Virus record (IMG/VR): IMGVR_UViG_3300022226_000004 | Location: 1 to 64,000 of that record | Strand: one strand, 5' to 3' | Length of the DNA stretch: 64,000 nt | DNA from: a virus | Shown here: in pieces, positions 1-10,077 of the stretch | Layout of the letters: every line of letters begins with the position of its first letter | How positions within the stretch are numbered: the stretch's first letter is position 1 | The notes under the pieces: generated by a model | What the model was told of the DNA's origin: nothing | The model's input: the letters and a program-made list of their open reading frames with translations, nothing else | Database searches by the model: none | Made by a program: the position numbers and the translations under genes

Positions 1-118
1 ACCGAAAGAGCTACTGCTGAGGCGACTAGGTAGTAGCGTTGGCCAGCGACGTATTGACAGCAACGGCAGCGATAGTGCTGGTAGCCGTGACAGCCGGGAG
101 AGACCGGCATTAACTCCC

Positions 119-292
119 ATGATCACATATAGGTTCAGATATCATGACACGTTAAACAACTGTGAGGCTCACTGCTTAGTTGAGGCTTTGAGCCTAGATC
201 ATGCTTACATTAGATTTTGCATCGCTGCTAGGAACCACGTGCTGAAGGAAGTTTATGAGGATAGACAAAATACTTACACAATATCGCAATGA
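119..292 (+). CDS. Small hypothetical protein (57 aa)
   Basis: The frame is open from base 2, with the first plausible ATG at 119. It encodes 57 residues starting MITYRFRYHD and ending at a TGA at 290-292. The pattern (short N-terminal beta strand, acidic-hydrophobic middle, then A-Y-x-x-F-x-I-A-A and K-E-V-Y-E) resembles other tiny phage proteins such as those at 49407 and 49854. There is no good Shine-Dalgarno just before the ATG. It overlaps the next gene (255-473) by 38 bases in another frame, as in coupled phage genes. Function unknown; the start could lie left of the window. Confidence 0.45.
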   Translation: MITYRFRYHDTLNNCEAHCLVEALSLDHAYIRFCIAARNHVLKEVYEDRQNTYTISQ

Positions 293-473
293 TTTTACCG
301 CAATACTTGTCTGCGAACATTGCGGGCACGAAAGGAAGTTGATGACTGGTTACGACGACGCCAACTATCACCGCAACGTTATCCCCAAAATGCTCTGCGT
401 TGCTTGCTTCAAGGACAGGGCTGGCAATACCAAGGCAGCTAAAACCTTGGCCGAGGGTCATACCCCTTCGTAA
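255..473 (+). CDS. Small zinc-ribbon-like protein (72 aa)
   Basis: The 72-residue protein has two cysteine pairs, C-x2-C (CEHC, residues 20-23) and C-x2-C (CVAC, about 48-51), separated by about 25 residues including Y-D-D-A-N-Y. This matches the treble-clef/zinc-ribbon layout of many small phage proteins. GAAGGAAG lies 3-10 bases before the ATG and supports the start. The 3' end overlaps the convergent glycosyltransferase-like gene by 35 bases. The partner and role are unknown; nucleic-acid or protein binding is an inference from the zinc fold. Confidence 0.7.
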   Translation: MRIDKILTQYRNDFTAILVCEHCGHERKLMTGYDDANYHRNVIPKMLCVACFKDRAGNTKAAKTLAEGHTPS

Positions 474-1212
474 GTGAGGCCCGTTCACCAAGAGACCAAG
501 GCTTATGCCTGGCATCCGGAACCCCAAACCTCTCCGCCGCTGACAGATACTCTGCCGGCAGGTTCTGATACCTGCGCAAGAAATAATGTGGGTGGCGTCC
601 TGAATGATCAGTGATCTCTGGGGCAAGGTGGATCCTGTTTTGCAAGGCTGTGTTGCGAATGGAGTCCCAGAACACTTCAACAAACTGGTCGTGATATTGC
701 TTGGCCTCCGATATCTGCTTCTCGTAGGCAGCCTTCAGCCACTCAGCCGTTATCACTGACACCTTCATGAACGCCACGTCCGTCAGCATGGCGAACCTAG
801 CGAACTTCGTGTGCCCACGGTGGATTAGCCTGGGGTCAGGACGGTTCGGAAAGATGGCAGCAAGATTGGGGTTGGCGGCAAACCGCTGCTCCACGATCTC
901 CTTGACCTTAGGGTGGATGATCATGAAGCGCTGCGAGACCTTAATTGCCACGTCTGCGCCCACAGCCTTAGCCAAGGCCAGAGAGTCTAGGTAGCATTGC
1001 ATGTCCCCCTGGAAGTGACCAACCGGAGTCTCGTTGGTGTGGAAATAGCACTGGTGCTTAGCTGCAACGGCTTTAGCTAACGTTGTCTCAGGGGATCGAT
1101 CGTCACGAATCGTTACAGGAAGGTCGTTGCCAAAGACAGCTCTGAGGAAATAGACATTGAGTTCAGTGAAGTGGGTGAACCCAGCCGAACCTACACACGC
1201 AGCATATTTCAT
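439..1212 (-). CDS. Putative GT-A type glycosyltransferase-like protein (257 aa)
   Basis: The product opens with MKYAACVGSAGFTHFTELN, continues to an I-R-D-D-R-S-P-E motif near residue 36-43 and later D-V-A-I-K-V-S-Q-R-F. This is the order seen in GT-A nucleotide-sugar transferases, where a short acidic motif binds metal and sugar nucleotide. The assignment rests on this pattern, not on a clear family match. The start overlaps the stop of the giant gene by four bases (ATGA), so it is the last gene of the leftward virion block. It could modify a virion protein or the host surface. A different Rossmann-like enzyme is possible. Confidence 0.5.
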   Translation of the reverse strand: MKYAACVGSAGFTHFTELNVYFLRAVFGNDLPVTIRDDRSPETTLAKAVAAKHQCYFHTNETPVGHFQGDMQCYLDSLALAKAVGADVAIKVSQRFMIIHPKVKEIVEQRFAANPNLAAIFPNRPDPRLIHRGHTKFARFAMLTDVAFMKVSVITAEWLKAAYEKQISEAKQYHDQFVEVFWDSIRNTALQNRIHLAPEITDHSGRHPHYFLRRYQNLPAEYLSAAERFGVPDARHKPWSLGERASLTKGYDPRPRF

Positions 1213-4200
1213 AAATCCCTGACGAACCTTCGAGACCGCGAACCCCTTAGCCGGCCAAACTCCCTGCCGCCTCTGGCAAATCTTACCTGGACTAATCCAC
1301 CCCCCAATTGCCTGACCTGCTCCCCAGCGCCAGTTGCAAACGTGAGGCTAACTCCGATGACTTCACCGCCGCGCTTCAATAACTCCTCAGTGCGAAGAAT
1401 CTTCTCCCGTTCATCTGGTCGCATTCTGGCCAATGTGGCTTCGCGTTGGGCAGCACTGATCTTTCCCTTGAAAGCACGGGTGTAAGGGTTGCGCGTGGAG
1501 TAAAGCTGCCTCACTGACTGCTCAGGGTTCGCACGCCCAAGACTTTCGGCAACCGTTAGTGCTTCTTTAAATACCTTCTCGAGTTCATCAAACTCCCCAA
1601 GCATCGCATGATTGATCATGCGGTTTCCATAGGGGGACAAAGGCGTTGAGACCGCACCAACCCGCGTGATTCCAGACGGTGGCTTGAGTAAATCAAAAGG
1701 GCCGTAACGAACAAGAAGCCGCGATGCATTGCCTGCCTCCATGACACCCTTTGTCTCAGGTAGGTTGTTCAGTAAAAGCTGCCCAACCAACGGGTTGATA
1801 GACCGCACCAATCGCCCGGCACCAAATGAGATGTCACCGGTATTCACGACACCACCAACGTAGTCAGCTAAAGCAACTGCTTGATTCTGCGCTAGAATCG
1901 TGGGGTCGAACGCCCTCCGGGTCGGTAGATCATTCAAGGCAACGTTGACCGCCGTAGCAACAAAAGGAATAGCCGAGAAGGCATCGATCAAGAACCCCTT
2001 GGCAATACTCTCAGTGCCCTCTCGCTCCCATGGCTGTCGAGTAGATCGCTCTTGACCAATCAAGGAATACCACATGCGGATCAACTCCTCGGTGCCCTCA
2101 TTCGTCAGAGCGCTGGTGACAAGTGATGACAGAAAGAATGCCCCTACTGAGGCCGGCACGAGAACCTTGGCAGCCGCTGAATTCCTTTCCACTGCACCAC
2201 CCCAAGCGCTCAACTGTCGTGACAACGTATTGAGGTTCCATCCCATCAGAGCAAATGCGATACGGTTGAACGCGCTGCGCCGACTAACCTGCGGGCGATT
2301 GGCTGGCGTCGCCACATTGACCTCTTCCATTGTGATCAATGCCAATGACACCTTCTCCTGCCGCGTAAGCCACGGCACTGACTTCCGGTCTGCAACAGGG
2401 GTTGCCTCAAGCCGAGCATAGTAGTTATTGATCGAGCCTTTGAGATCTATGCCGGCCTTCCCAAACCAGTCAACAATCTCATTCATCGAGGTCTTGTCGA
2501 TGTCACCACCAAACCAAGACGGGACAACGTCTGAAGGTTTGAGATCGGTTATACGGTTTGGCATGCCGCGCCTCAGGTTGTTCAAGAACCGCTTCCTTAG
2601 GTGAGCCTCAAGGAAGTTGGCACCAGAAATTGCTGTGTTCGCCGCTGAAACATTAGCAACCAAGTCACCGACCCGTGGGAAGAAAGGCCTCAACAAGAGG
2701 TGAGCATGGAAATCAACAAACGCCAGGAAGCCCTTGCCTGTCTTGCTGACGAAATTGGCGATAGGGCGAGACCTGTCCTCAATACCCTCAGCGGAGATCT
2801 GCCCCCACGTTGACAAGCTCTCAGCCATTGAATCCATGTGATCCTTGTGAGCCATCGGCATATCAAAGCCGCGCTCTCTCAACTCGCGGAAGACATTGGA
2901 CCTCTGAAAGTTGGCGTTCGAAAGATCCTCTATCGACCTGGCAAGTAAGCTGGACTCAGCTAGCAAAGCAGATCGAACAAACTCTTTCCATGCCTTGCTC
3001 GCACGCCCGCGCATGGCTGCGCTTCCCACGTTCTGAACCCCTTCCCATAATATCCCAGCTGATTCCGGAATACGGACAAGCGACTTAGCTGCTGCTGCCG
3101 GGAGGTCAACAGCAAGGCCGCCCAGCCCAGTCACCATGCTTTTCGTGATGCTCCCTAATGCCCACCCGTAAGACCGGAGAGTAGCATTGGTCAGTCTTGA
3201 CATGCGCTGACCAGTATAGAATAGCCCTCCCTGAAAGGCGTTTCTGATCATGGTCGGAACGCCAGTCAGCACTTGCCCGATCATCACACCAGAGAGCCTG
3301 TTGAGGAAGACGGTTTCATCTTCCGCCATTCGGCCGCCCGGACGGAAGTTAGCCTCTAGGTCAATCAGGAATCTCTCTATGCTCTGGATATCTGACTGAA
3401 GCTTGTCGTATTCAACAGTGTCATCGCCTGCCGCAAGCCTCTGACGCTCCAGCTTTCTCTGCCTGAGACGGGCTGTAGCTTCGTTTACTCGCTCTCCAGT
3501 AGGTTGGTTCCGGCCTTCATTAAGTGCAGCGCTCCGCGAAGCCTGCTCTGCCTTCAGGGCATCCGCAACAGATCTAGCTGAGTTGACAATCTCATCAAAG
3601 AACCTGCTGGATCCATTCAGTCTGAAGTTAGCGATGTCGGCTGTCCCACGGAACCCATAGTTGTAGAACCAGTAGTGCCCCAGCCTGCGCCCTCGCCCCT
3701 TAGTGAAGCTGTTGGCGCTCTCCATGAGCTTTGCGTCCACCTTGTTGCTATCAGGCTCAAGTGGGCGAGCCGCAAACTTTTCAACCCTGAGCACCATGTT
3801 GCGGATCTCGCGTCTGAAATTGGTGGCACCACCAAAGTCTGGGTCTCCAGTGGTTCGCTCATTGATAAACGAATCCAGTTCAGCCATGGACACAATCTCG
3901 CCCCTGCGTATTTGCTCTGCTGCCTCAAGATAGATCTCATCTAACCCGGTGCGCTCCGAATAATCAGAAGAGCGATCAGTCAAGAACGGCAGCACGAACT
4001 CCCCGAAGTGAGCATTGAGCAAGTCATCAATCTTCGTTGAGTCCTTCGCATCGTGAAGCTTCTTGTAGATCCTGGAGAACTCCAAGGCAGTAGGGTTAAA
4101 CCTACGGAAGAGCAATCGCTCTCCAATCCTCAGGGGTTTGCGTCTGATCGTAACACCTGGAATCCATTCGCTCTCAACCAGCGAATCCACAAGGAAGGTC

Positions 4201-7200
4201 TTGTTCGCTCTGGTATCAATGCGGTGCGCCTCATCCGTGCTCCGGGCCTGGATTTCCAGTGCTGCAATGTCCTCCCTGGTGACAGTGAGGCCTGAATCCG
4301 GTAGCACATCCCCGGCAGCGAAGGTTACGCCCTGGGTCTGGCTTCGCGCAAAGAGTTCCCGACCGATACGCTCATACCAATCAGCAACAAGCTCGACCGC
4401 ATTAGGGTCTCTTACATCCCTGAATTCCCTGGGGTCAGTCTCGAGATCCAAAGCATGCGAGCGAGAGGCTCGGAATAACGCCACTATAATCTTCGGAGCC
4501 GCATTAGCCTGCCATTGACCGAACTTGATGTGGCTGTCAACCCACGTCTGCATTGCCACCTTTGCTGGCTGGACAGCCCTGACGCCAATCTGCCGGACAA
4601 GCCCTTCCCAAATCTGAAGGGTATTGTTTACCATGGATGCGACCCCACCAAGGTTGAACACGTAATTGCGACCGAAATCAGTGGCCATGGATGACCTTGT
4701 CATGAATGACGCGAAGTCAAACCATGCTTGCCAGAACTTGCGCTCAGGCTTCTGAAGGTTGTCAGCGTTAGCGAGCCACTCACCGATCTTGTTCAAGGCC
4801 TCGTTGGCGGAGACCTGGGCAGCGTTCCATCTCTCAGTGTCGGAATCAAAATCAACCCGGTATGTCTCGCCGGCCGGAGTCGGAATGATAATGCTGGCAC
4901 CGTGCTGGGGTAGCCCGATCTTCTCCCATGCGGACGGGACAAAGATCTCTCCGGTATCCCTGGCAACTAGCTGCCTGAAAGCCAGCCACTCTGGATCAGT
5001 GGTCAGCCTGGTGGTGAACTCAACTCCGGTGTTCAAGACGTTAAACCGATTGATTGCCCGCCTGATCCTGCGGTTGGCTGTCCGATAGAGATGGGCAGCC
5101 CGATCAAGGTCACTCTGCACCCGCCCAGAGAAGTTGATAAGACGATTGACCTCGGCCATGTCGCCGGCTCTCAGACTGGCAGCCAAGCGCGTGGCAAGTC
5201 CGCCTGCCGCTGCGACAATATTGTCACTAGTGGCATAGTTCTGGGCCAGTAGCTCAGCCCTGTGCTTCGTGTTCCTAGCTAGCCAAAGCAAGGCAACATC
5301 CGTGATCACCTTTCGATCGCCACCTTCAAGTAGCCTAGGTGCAACACGCTGAATCACGGAAGCAATATCCCCTGCCTCAAATGTATCCGGTGACATCAGC
5401 ATGGCAGCCCCCTGGTTGTCACCCTCCATAGCTTCGGTCATCAGCTCCACCTTCTGGGCTATGCCACCAGAAACTTCAGCAGCATGCTCCCAGAATCGAC
5501 GCTCCAATAGCGCTTGCTCAACCTGTGACTCGCTTGCGCCATCCTTTTTGGCAGCGTTAATTGCAGCCGCAATCCCTGTGTCAATCTGAGTCCGCAGGGA
5601 TAAGCTGAGCGCCTCCTGGTCGAAGATGGTTTGACGCGCTGTGATAGCTTGCTCTACCAGTTCGGCAAACTTTGGCGAGGTCAGTCTTTCGGCAAGGGTG
5701 TTCCTCTTGTGCACCAGCCTGTCATGCTTGTGCTCATAGAACCTGATCCCGGACAGCATGTTGTTCTTCAGGACTTCAGCCAACGCAGGCGGCAGGTCCC
5801 GAATTGCAGTCTGGTAGGTTTGAGGATCCACGTTGAACGTAGCGCGAATCGCTTCGTTGGTCTCGTGTAGATTAGCTAGCCCGATATCTCGTTGCACAGC
5901 CTCAGTCACTTCGAAGCCGTCATTTCGCATGTCGTCCACTACCCGAGTGAACGCATCCGAAAGCGTGGCATTAGTCGTTGCGAAGATTGTCCCAAGCGAC
6001 CGTCGCGCCGGGGCCAGGGCAAAGCTGAACTCCTGCAGAACCTGCTGCTTAGTTAATGCTAAGTTGGCAATCGGTGCCCGCTTGTTGATTTCGCTTAGGG
6101 CGCCCCCTCTGGCACTGACATCGAATTCACCATTACGCAGCTTTGACAAGACGGAGTCGAAGAAGGCATCTCGAGACCGGTCAACAGATCTGAAAACCTG
6201 CTTGAGCGCCAACACGAATTGATCGAAGAAATTCTTCAGCCAGTCAATGATGCCAGACATCGTTGGGCCGCTCCTGGCTTTCGCTGCAGCCTCAGTAAGG
6301 TGATGGGCTACGAACTCATCATCGTTGATCAACGGGTAGAGATTCGCTAGCTCCGCTGCATTCGGCAACCTGGCGAATTGAGCTGACGTGATCTCGCCAC
6401 CATTCCGATCCAGCTCAGCAAGAAAGTCTTTGGTTCTTTGGTTTGCCTCAGGTGAAGCTCTGAGCGTCTCGATCTCCCTAGCCCTGAACCCAGAAACCTC
6501 TGCGCGAAATGATCGCGGCAAGAAGGTCGCGGCAGCATGAGCAAACTCCTCGGCAACGCCCGTTGCGGAACTGGAGCCAGCGGAAACCTTGATCAATCTA
6601 AGGGCATCAACAAATGTCCCGCCGAATTCAACAGATGAACCAACAACGGTTTGCCTGCCGGGCTGAATAACGAACGTCAGGCCCTCAAGATATTTCGGGT
6701 TCATGTGCTCCAGGAAGCTGATAGCTGTTTCCCTGGCAGAACCTGATAGCCCGTTATTAGGCGCGGATACTAGTTCAAGGATCTGATCCCTTCCAGTTGC
6801 CGGTTGGTTCAGTAAGGCCGGGTCAACGGAGCTGAGCTGAACAACCTCTGTCCCGCGCAAAGAAGCCAACGCATTGGGATCAACCCGCAGCGTATCCCTG
6901 ATCGCCTCTATGGCGTCAGCTATTGCACCCTGAACATCCTCGCCAGGTGCAATGGGCGTTAGTAATTCAACGATCTTCTCCCTTGCCTCAACCCAGAAGG
7001 CATCATCTTCAGGGTCGTGATCAGTTAGTGCATCCGCAAGCTCTGGATCTATCTGCTCGAACCGCTGGACAAAGCTTGTGGCTATACGGGCATCGCTCCG
7101 CGCCTCAGCATTTGTGAACCCTGGGGACTCTACTTCTGCAGGCTCGGCGCCAAAACCCTGCTCCGACAGCTGCGTGGTAGCCTCTTGCTCATCCTCTGCC

Positions 7201-10076
7201 ACCGTGGTAGGCGCAGCAGCTGCAGCAAAGCTTCCTGAAGCAGCAGCTTCGTTTAACGACACAAGCCTTGCATCCTGCCCGAGAAGACCGAAACCTCGCT
7301 TGCCTTTGCCTGCCTGCTTGAGTTCGGAGCCCGGCAGCAAAATATCCTTTTCTCTGGCATCAACTGGAACGAACTGAGATACGTCATTAAGAATCTTGTT
7401 GGACAGGTAGAACCCCTTGGTTGTTGCGGCAGGAATCCACTCTTCAACCAAGCCAGCCTCGATGAGGGGCTGCAGAGGGATGCGAGCAACGGACTTCAGC
7501 TTTGAGCTAGTCTTCTCCTTTGCTCTGAGCACAACCGATCGAACCCCCTTGGTAGTCTGCACCGCCATCCACGTTGCAACAGGATCCCCGGTCTCCCCAT
7601 CAATCAAGACATCGCCGACATCAACGTGGGTTGCATCTCTGACCGTCGCTCTATTCTGGTGGCGCCGAGGCAGATTCTTGTATTCGCTGCTGTTCGGAGA
7701 AAATGACTTCGTGCTTCTAATCCTGAATTCAAAACCCTCCTTGGCTGGGGGAAGCAAGTCAGCCACATGATCAGGAACTTGCTGGGCTACACCCTCCACT
7801 GGTTGGGGAGCCGGTGGAGCTGCAGGCGCAGGAATATCTACGGCCTCCAGATCCTCTTGAGTTAATGCACCCTGGCTGCCCTCACGCTGATTCTGCAACC
7901 CTCCGCTTCCTGTGTTCGTAGCTGCTTCAATCGCCTCACGGAAGAACTGAAGCTGAGGGGTCAGCTCAACGACTGTGTCTGTGTCTTTCTTGGTTCGAGC
8001 AACTTGAATCCGGTTTCGAACAGAAGCTCTAGCAGAAGTAATGGCAGCCAAGTCGTCCCTGGTTTTAACCCGGAGCCCAAGGTTTCTTGCCTGTCCTGTC
8101 AGCGTCCTGCCTTCTGAAGCCCTGCCAGGAGTAGCCACTTCCTCGGCTATGCTCGCAACGTTCTCCTTGGTTATCTCTTCGAGACCCTGAGGGGCAGGGG
8201 CAACCTTTGACGGTTGAGGCTTAGCTGGCTTCTTGAGGTTGGTTTGCCATTCATCAACTGTCGGCAAGCCAATGACACTGTAGCCATGAAGCTCGAGCTG
8301 CTTTGCCCCAAGCGTGTTGCCGGGCGTATTCTCCGCCCATGTGCCGTCAACCACTAAGCTAGGCAATGGCGTGGTCACGCTGACCAATGCCTCGGTGGGG
8401 TCAAAACCCTGCGGAGCAAGAGCCTCAGCTATCCTGATCCCTTCCTCTCCCCGAGCCGTGTTATCTTCATACCCCTCGAACCTGGCCTGAACCACTTCAC
8501 CGGTCTGAGGGTTCATAACCATGACGGTTTGTTGACCAGGTCGATTGTTCGGGAGGCTGATCACTTCATTCGGGTCAGCCGGCGCCGGCTTTGAACTGGA
8601 TTGGATTCTGGCCGCTATTGCTTGGGGCGAGTTCGCTAGCTCCTGAAGTTTCCCAAAGTCAGTATCATTGACGACTGGCTCAGCTACGGCCGCTGCCGCT
8701 TTTCCCTGCGTTCCCTCCTGTGTCGGAGGTTCTGAATCAACATCAGACGGTAGCGGCGGAGCCGGCTGGGATCTGAGGTCCTCTTCGCGTTCAACAATCT
8801 CTTCAACATGTGCTTCCGTGGGTGCTTCGGACGCAGGAACAGAGGTTGGAGGTGGTAGCAACCTAGTAGCCCGCCTGTCTTGTGGTTCGGGTTGACTTAC
8901 TTCCGTCCCGGCAGTTGCCTCTCGTTGAGCTCGTCGCCTTGCCCTGACACCACGGGCAACTTCCCGTCTCGTTAGGTCATCATCAACTAATGGATCACTA
9001 GGCGCACGAATGAAAGCTGGGGCGCCAGCACCGTTAGGCCCAAAAACATCGTCACCGAATTGCTGCCGGAACTGCTCAATCGTCTCGTCAATTTGCTCGG
9101 GGCGACCCTTGATTCGTTGTGCAATTTGAATAGGGGTCTCGACAGCTCCACCTAGTCCAGCCCCAAGGCCCATAGCAAATGCCATCTGGACAGCCAGATC
9201 ATCCGCCGTGAGATCAGGGTTGACCAATGCCTTCTGGTTTACCCACTGCAGAAATTCGTCTGTCGCCTCCTCAATCCCTTCCAGCCCAGCCTGATTGACG
9301 ATATTGCGGAACGCCGACTGGAAAGCAGGTTTGCCGATAGGGCGAGTGAGTCGCTCAACACCAGTCGCTCCAAACAGCCTGGTCGTTAGTCCTGTCGCTA
9401 AGCCGCCTACAATACCTGGGAGCACAGCCATGCGCTCAGCTCTGTCTTGCGACAAGCCTTGCTCAAGGAAATAATCCTTCGACTCCTCGAAGCTGAGACC
9501 ACCTGAGAGCAGCGCGGAAAACCCAACGGCTCCAGCCATGCCGCCAACGGCCGCAGCTGGGATAGACGGTGCACTCAACAGCGCGGCAGTCGCTCCTTCT
9601 TTTGCAATGCGCCCAGCTGGGCCAGAGTTGATTCCTTCCGAAGCCTCGGCAAGCTCTGCTAATTGGAGATCACTTCCGCGAGACAATCGGCGGCCATGTT
9701 CCTTTAAAGCCTCGCTGCCGATGACATTGCCTAGCAGTGTCTCGCCTCCACCAAAGGCTTTAACTGCTAACGGCGCCGCAGCCTCAGCGCCCAGCATTGC
9801 TTGAGTAGTGAGCGTCTTAAATGAATCGGACGGTTGGTTCAGGCGTTTGCGTTCACCCTCAAGCCTGGCGCGACGCATGTCTTGCCCAAACTGTTTCCCC
9901 TCGTCGGTCTCGAGAAAGCCAGTGAAGGCTTGTTTGAATCTCTCTTCAGCAGGTGTAGCTGAAAGCGCCTCTCGAACCTGGCGCAGGGCATTAGGCGGGA
10001 TGCTATCTAGGGATGGATCCGCATCACGGTTTGCGGTCGGATCATCTGAGTTAATCGTAGCAAATGGAGTTGCCAT
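1209..10076 (-). CDS. Giant polyvalent virion protein, probably ejected with DNA (~2955 aa)
   Basis: At about 2955 residues this is the largest gene in the window. The N-terminal 250 residues contain Ala/Gly-rich hydrophobic stretches (around 100-235), then a Pro/Glu/Ala-rich linker (about 390-480). Near residue 1172 is V-A-E-E-F-A-H-A-A, which looks like a zincin helix whose first histidine is missing. It is followed by D-D-E-F-V-A-H-H and a W-L-K-N-F-F-D-Q-F helix, the arrangement seen in degenerate metallopeptidase domains of phage polyvalent proteins. The last 700 residues again carry hydrophobic helices (about 2268, 2645, 2700). By place and size it corresponds to gp16-like internal virion proteins that enter the cell. 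No RNA polymerase motif of the N4 type was found. An upstream ATG (10103) would add nine residues; 10076 starts right after the previous stop (TGAAATG). I cannot assign an enzymatic activity. Confidence 0.75.
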   Translation of the reverse strand: MATPFATINSDDPTANRDADPSLDSIPPNALRQVREALSATPAEERFKQAFTGFLETDEGKQFGQDMRRARLEGERKRLNQPSDSFKTLTTQAMLGAEAAAPLAVKAFGGGETLLGNVIGSEALKEHGRRLSRGSDLQLAELAEASEGINSGPAGRIAKEGATAALLSAPSIPAAAVGGMAGAVGFSALLSGGLSFEESKDYFLEQGLSQDRAERMAVLPGIVGGLATGLTTRLFGATGVERLTRPIGKPAFQSAFRNIVNQAGLEGIEEATDEFLQWVNQKALVNPDLTADDLAVQMAFAMGLGAGLGGAVETPIQIAQRIKGRPEQIDETIEQFRQQFGDDVFGPNGAGAPAFIRAPSDPLVDDDLTRREVARGVRARRRAQREATAGTEVSQPEPQDRRATRLLPPPTSVPASEAPTEAHVEEIVEREEDLRSQPAPPLPSDVDSEPPTQEGTQGKAAAAVAEPVVNDTDFGKLQELANSPQAIAARIQSSSKPAPADPNEVISLPNNRPGQQTVMVMNPQTGEVVQARFEGYEDNTARGEEGIRIAEALAPQGFDPTEALVSVTTPLPSLVVDGTWAENTPGNTLGAKQLELHGYSVIGLPTVDEWQTNLKKPAKPQPSKVAPAPQGLEEITKENVASIAEEVATPGRASEGRTLTGQARNLGLRVKTRDDLAAITSARASVRNRIQVARTKKDTDTVVELTPQLQFFREAIEAATNTGSGGLQNQREGSQGALTQEDLEAVDIPAPAAPPAPQPVEGVAQQVPDHVADLLPPAKEGFEFRIRSTKSFSPNSSEYKNLPRRHQNRATVRDATHVDVGDVLIDGETGDPVATWMAVQTTKGVRSVVLRAKEKTSSKLKSVARIPLQPLIEAGLVEEWIPAATTKGFYLSNKILNDVSQFVPVDAREKDILLPGSELKQAGKGKRGFGLLGQDARLVSLNEAAASGSFAAAAAPTTVAEDEQEATTQLSEQGFGAEPAEVESPGFTNAEARSDARIATSFVQRFEQIDPELADALTDHDPEDDAFWVEAREKIVELLTPIAPGEDVQGAIADAIEAIRDTLRVDPNALASLRGTEVVQLSSVDPALLNQPATGRDQILELVSAPNNGLSGSARETAISFLEHMNPKYLEGLTFVIQPGRQTVVGSSVEFGGTFVDALRLIKVSAGSSSATGVAEEFAHAAATFLPRSFRAEVSGFRAREIETLRASPEANQRTKDFLAELDRNGGEITSAQFARLPNAAELANLYPLINDDEFVAHHLTEAAAKARSGPTMSGIIDWLKNFFDQFVLALKQVFRSVDRSRDAFFDSVLSKLRNGEFDVSARGGALSEINKRAPIANLALTKQQVLQEFSFALAPARRSLGTIFATTNATLSDAFTRVVDDMRNDGFEVTEAVQRDIGLANLHETNEAIRATFNVDPQTYQTAIRDLPPALAEVLKNNMLSGIRFYEHKHDRLVHKRNTLAERLTSPKFAELVEQAITARQTIFDQEALSLSLRTQIDTGIAAAINAAKKDGASESQVEQALLERRFWEHAAEVSGGIAQKVELMTEAMEGDNQGAAMLMSPDTFEAGDIASVIQRVAPRLLEGGDRKVITDVALLWLARNTKHRAELLAQNYATSDNIVAAAGGLATRLAASLRAGDMAEVNRLINFSGRVQSDLDRAAHLYRTANRRIRRAINRFNVLNTGVEFTTRLTTDPEWLAFRQLVARDTGEIFVPSAWEKIGLPQHGASIIIPTPAGETYRVDFDSDTERWNAAQVSANEALNKIGEWLANADNLQKPERKFWQAWFDFASFMTRSSMATDFGRNYVFNLGGVASMVNNTLQIWEGLVRQIGVRAVQPAKVAMQTWVDSHIKFGQWQANAAPKIIVALFRASRSHALDLETDPREFRDVRDPNAVELVADWYERIGRELFARSQTQGVTFAAGDVLPDSGLTVTREDIAALEIQARSTDEAHRIDTRANKTFLVDSLVESEWIPGVTIRRKPLRIGERLLFRRFNPTALEFSRIYKKLHDAKDSTKIDDLLNAHFGEFVLPFLTDRSSDYSERTGLDEIYLEAAEQIRRGEIVSMAELDSFINERTTGDPDFGGATNFRREIRNMVLRVEKFAARPLEPDSNKVDAKLMESANSFTKGRGRRLGHYWFYNYGFRGTADIANFRLNGSSRFFDEIVNSARSVADALKAEQASRSAALNEGRNQPTGERVNEATARLRQRKLERQRLAAGDDTVEYDKLQSDIQSIERFLIDLEANFRPGGRMAEDETVFLNRLSGVMIGQVLTGVPTMIRNAFQGGLFYTGQRMSRLTNATLRSYGWALGSITKSMVTGLGGLAVDLPAAAAKSLVRIPESAGILWEGVQNVGSAAMRGRASKAWKEFVRSALLAESSLLARSIEDLSNANFQRSNVFRELRERGFDMPMAHKDHMDSMAESLSTWGQISAEGIEDRSRPIANFVSKTGKGFLAFVDFHAHLLLRPFFPRVGDLVANVSAANTAISGANFLEAHLRKRFLNNLRRGMPNRITDLKPSDVVPSWFGGDIDKTSMNEIVDWFGKAGIDLKGSINNYYARLEATPVADRKSVPWLTRQEKVSLALITMEEVNVATPANRPQVSRRSAFNRIAFALMGWNLNTLSRQLSAWGGAVERNSAAAKVLVPASVGAFFLSSLVTSALTNEGTEELIRMWYSLIGQERSTRQPWEREGTESIAKGFLIDAFSAIPFVATAVNVALNDLPTRRAFDPTILAQNQAVALADYVGGVVNTGDISFGAGRLVRSINPLVGQLLLNNLPETKGVMEAGNASRLLVRYGPFDLLKPPSGITRVGAVSTPLSPYGNRMINHAMLGEFDELEKVFKEALTVAESLGRANPEQSVRQLYSTRNPYTRAFKGKISAAQREATLARMRPDEREKILRTEELLKRGGEVIGVSLTFATGAGEQVRQLGGGLVQVRFARGGREFGRLRGSRSRRFVRDL

Positions 10077-10077
10077 T

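Noticed and set aside
430-450. Hairpin CCAAGG/CCTTGG as terminator of the leftward block
   Set aside because: Only six pairs and no U run; it lies within the zinc-ribbon coding sequence.
228-683. Leftward 151-codon frame at the left edge
   Set aside because: It overlaps the zinc-ribbon gene and the glycosyltransferase-like gene, and reads like a shadow.
1209-10076. Giant virion RNA polymerase (N4 gp50 type)
   Set aside because: No D-x-x-G-R or K...Y-G polymerase motifs were found; the hydrophobic ends fit an ejection protein better.
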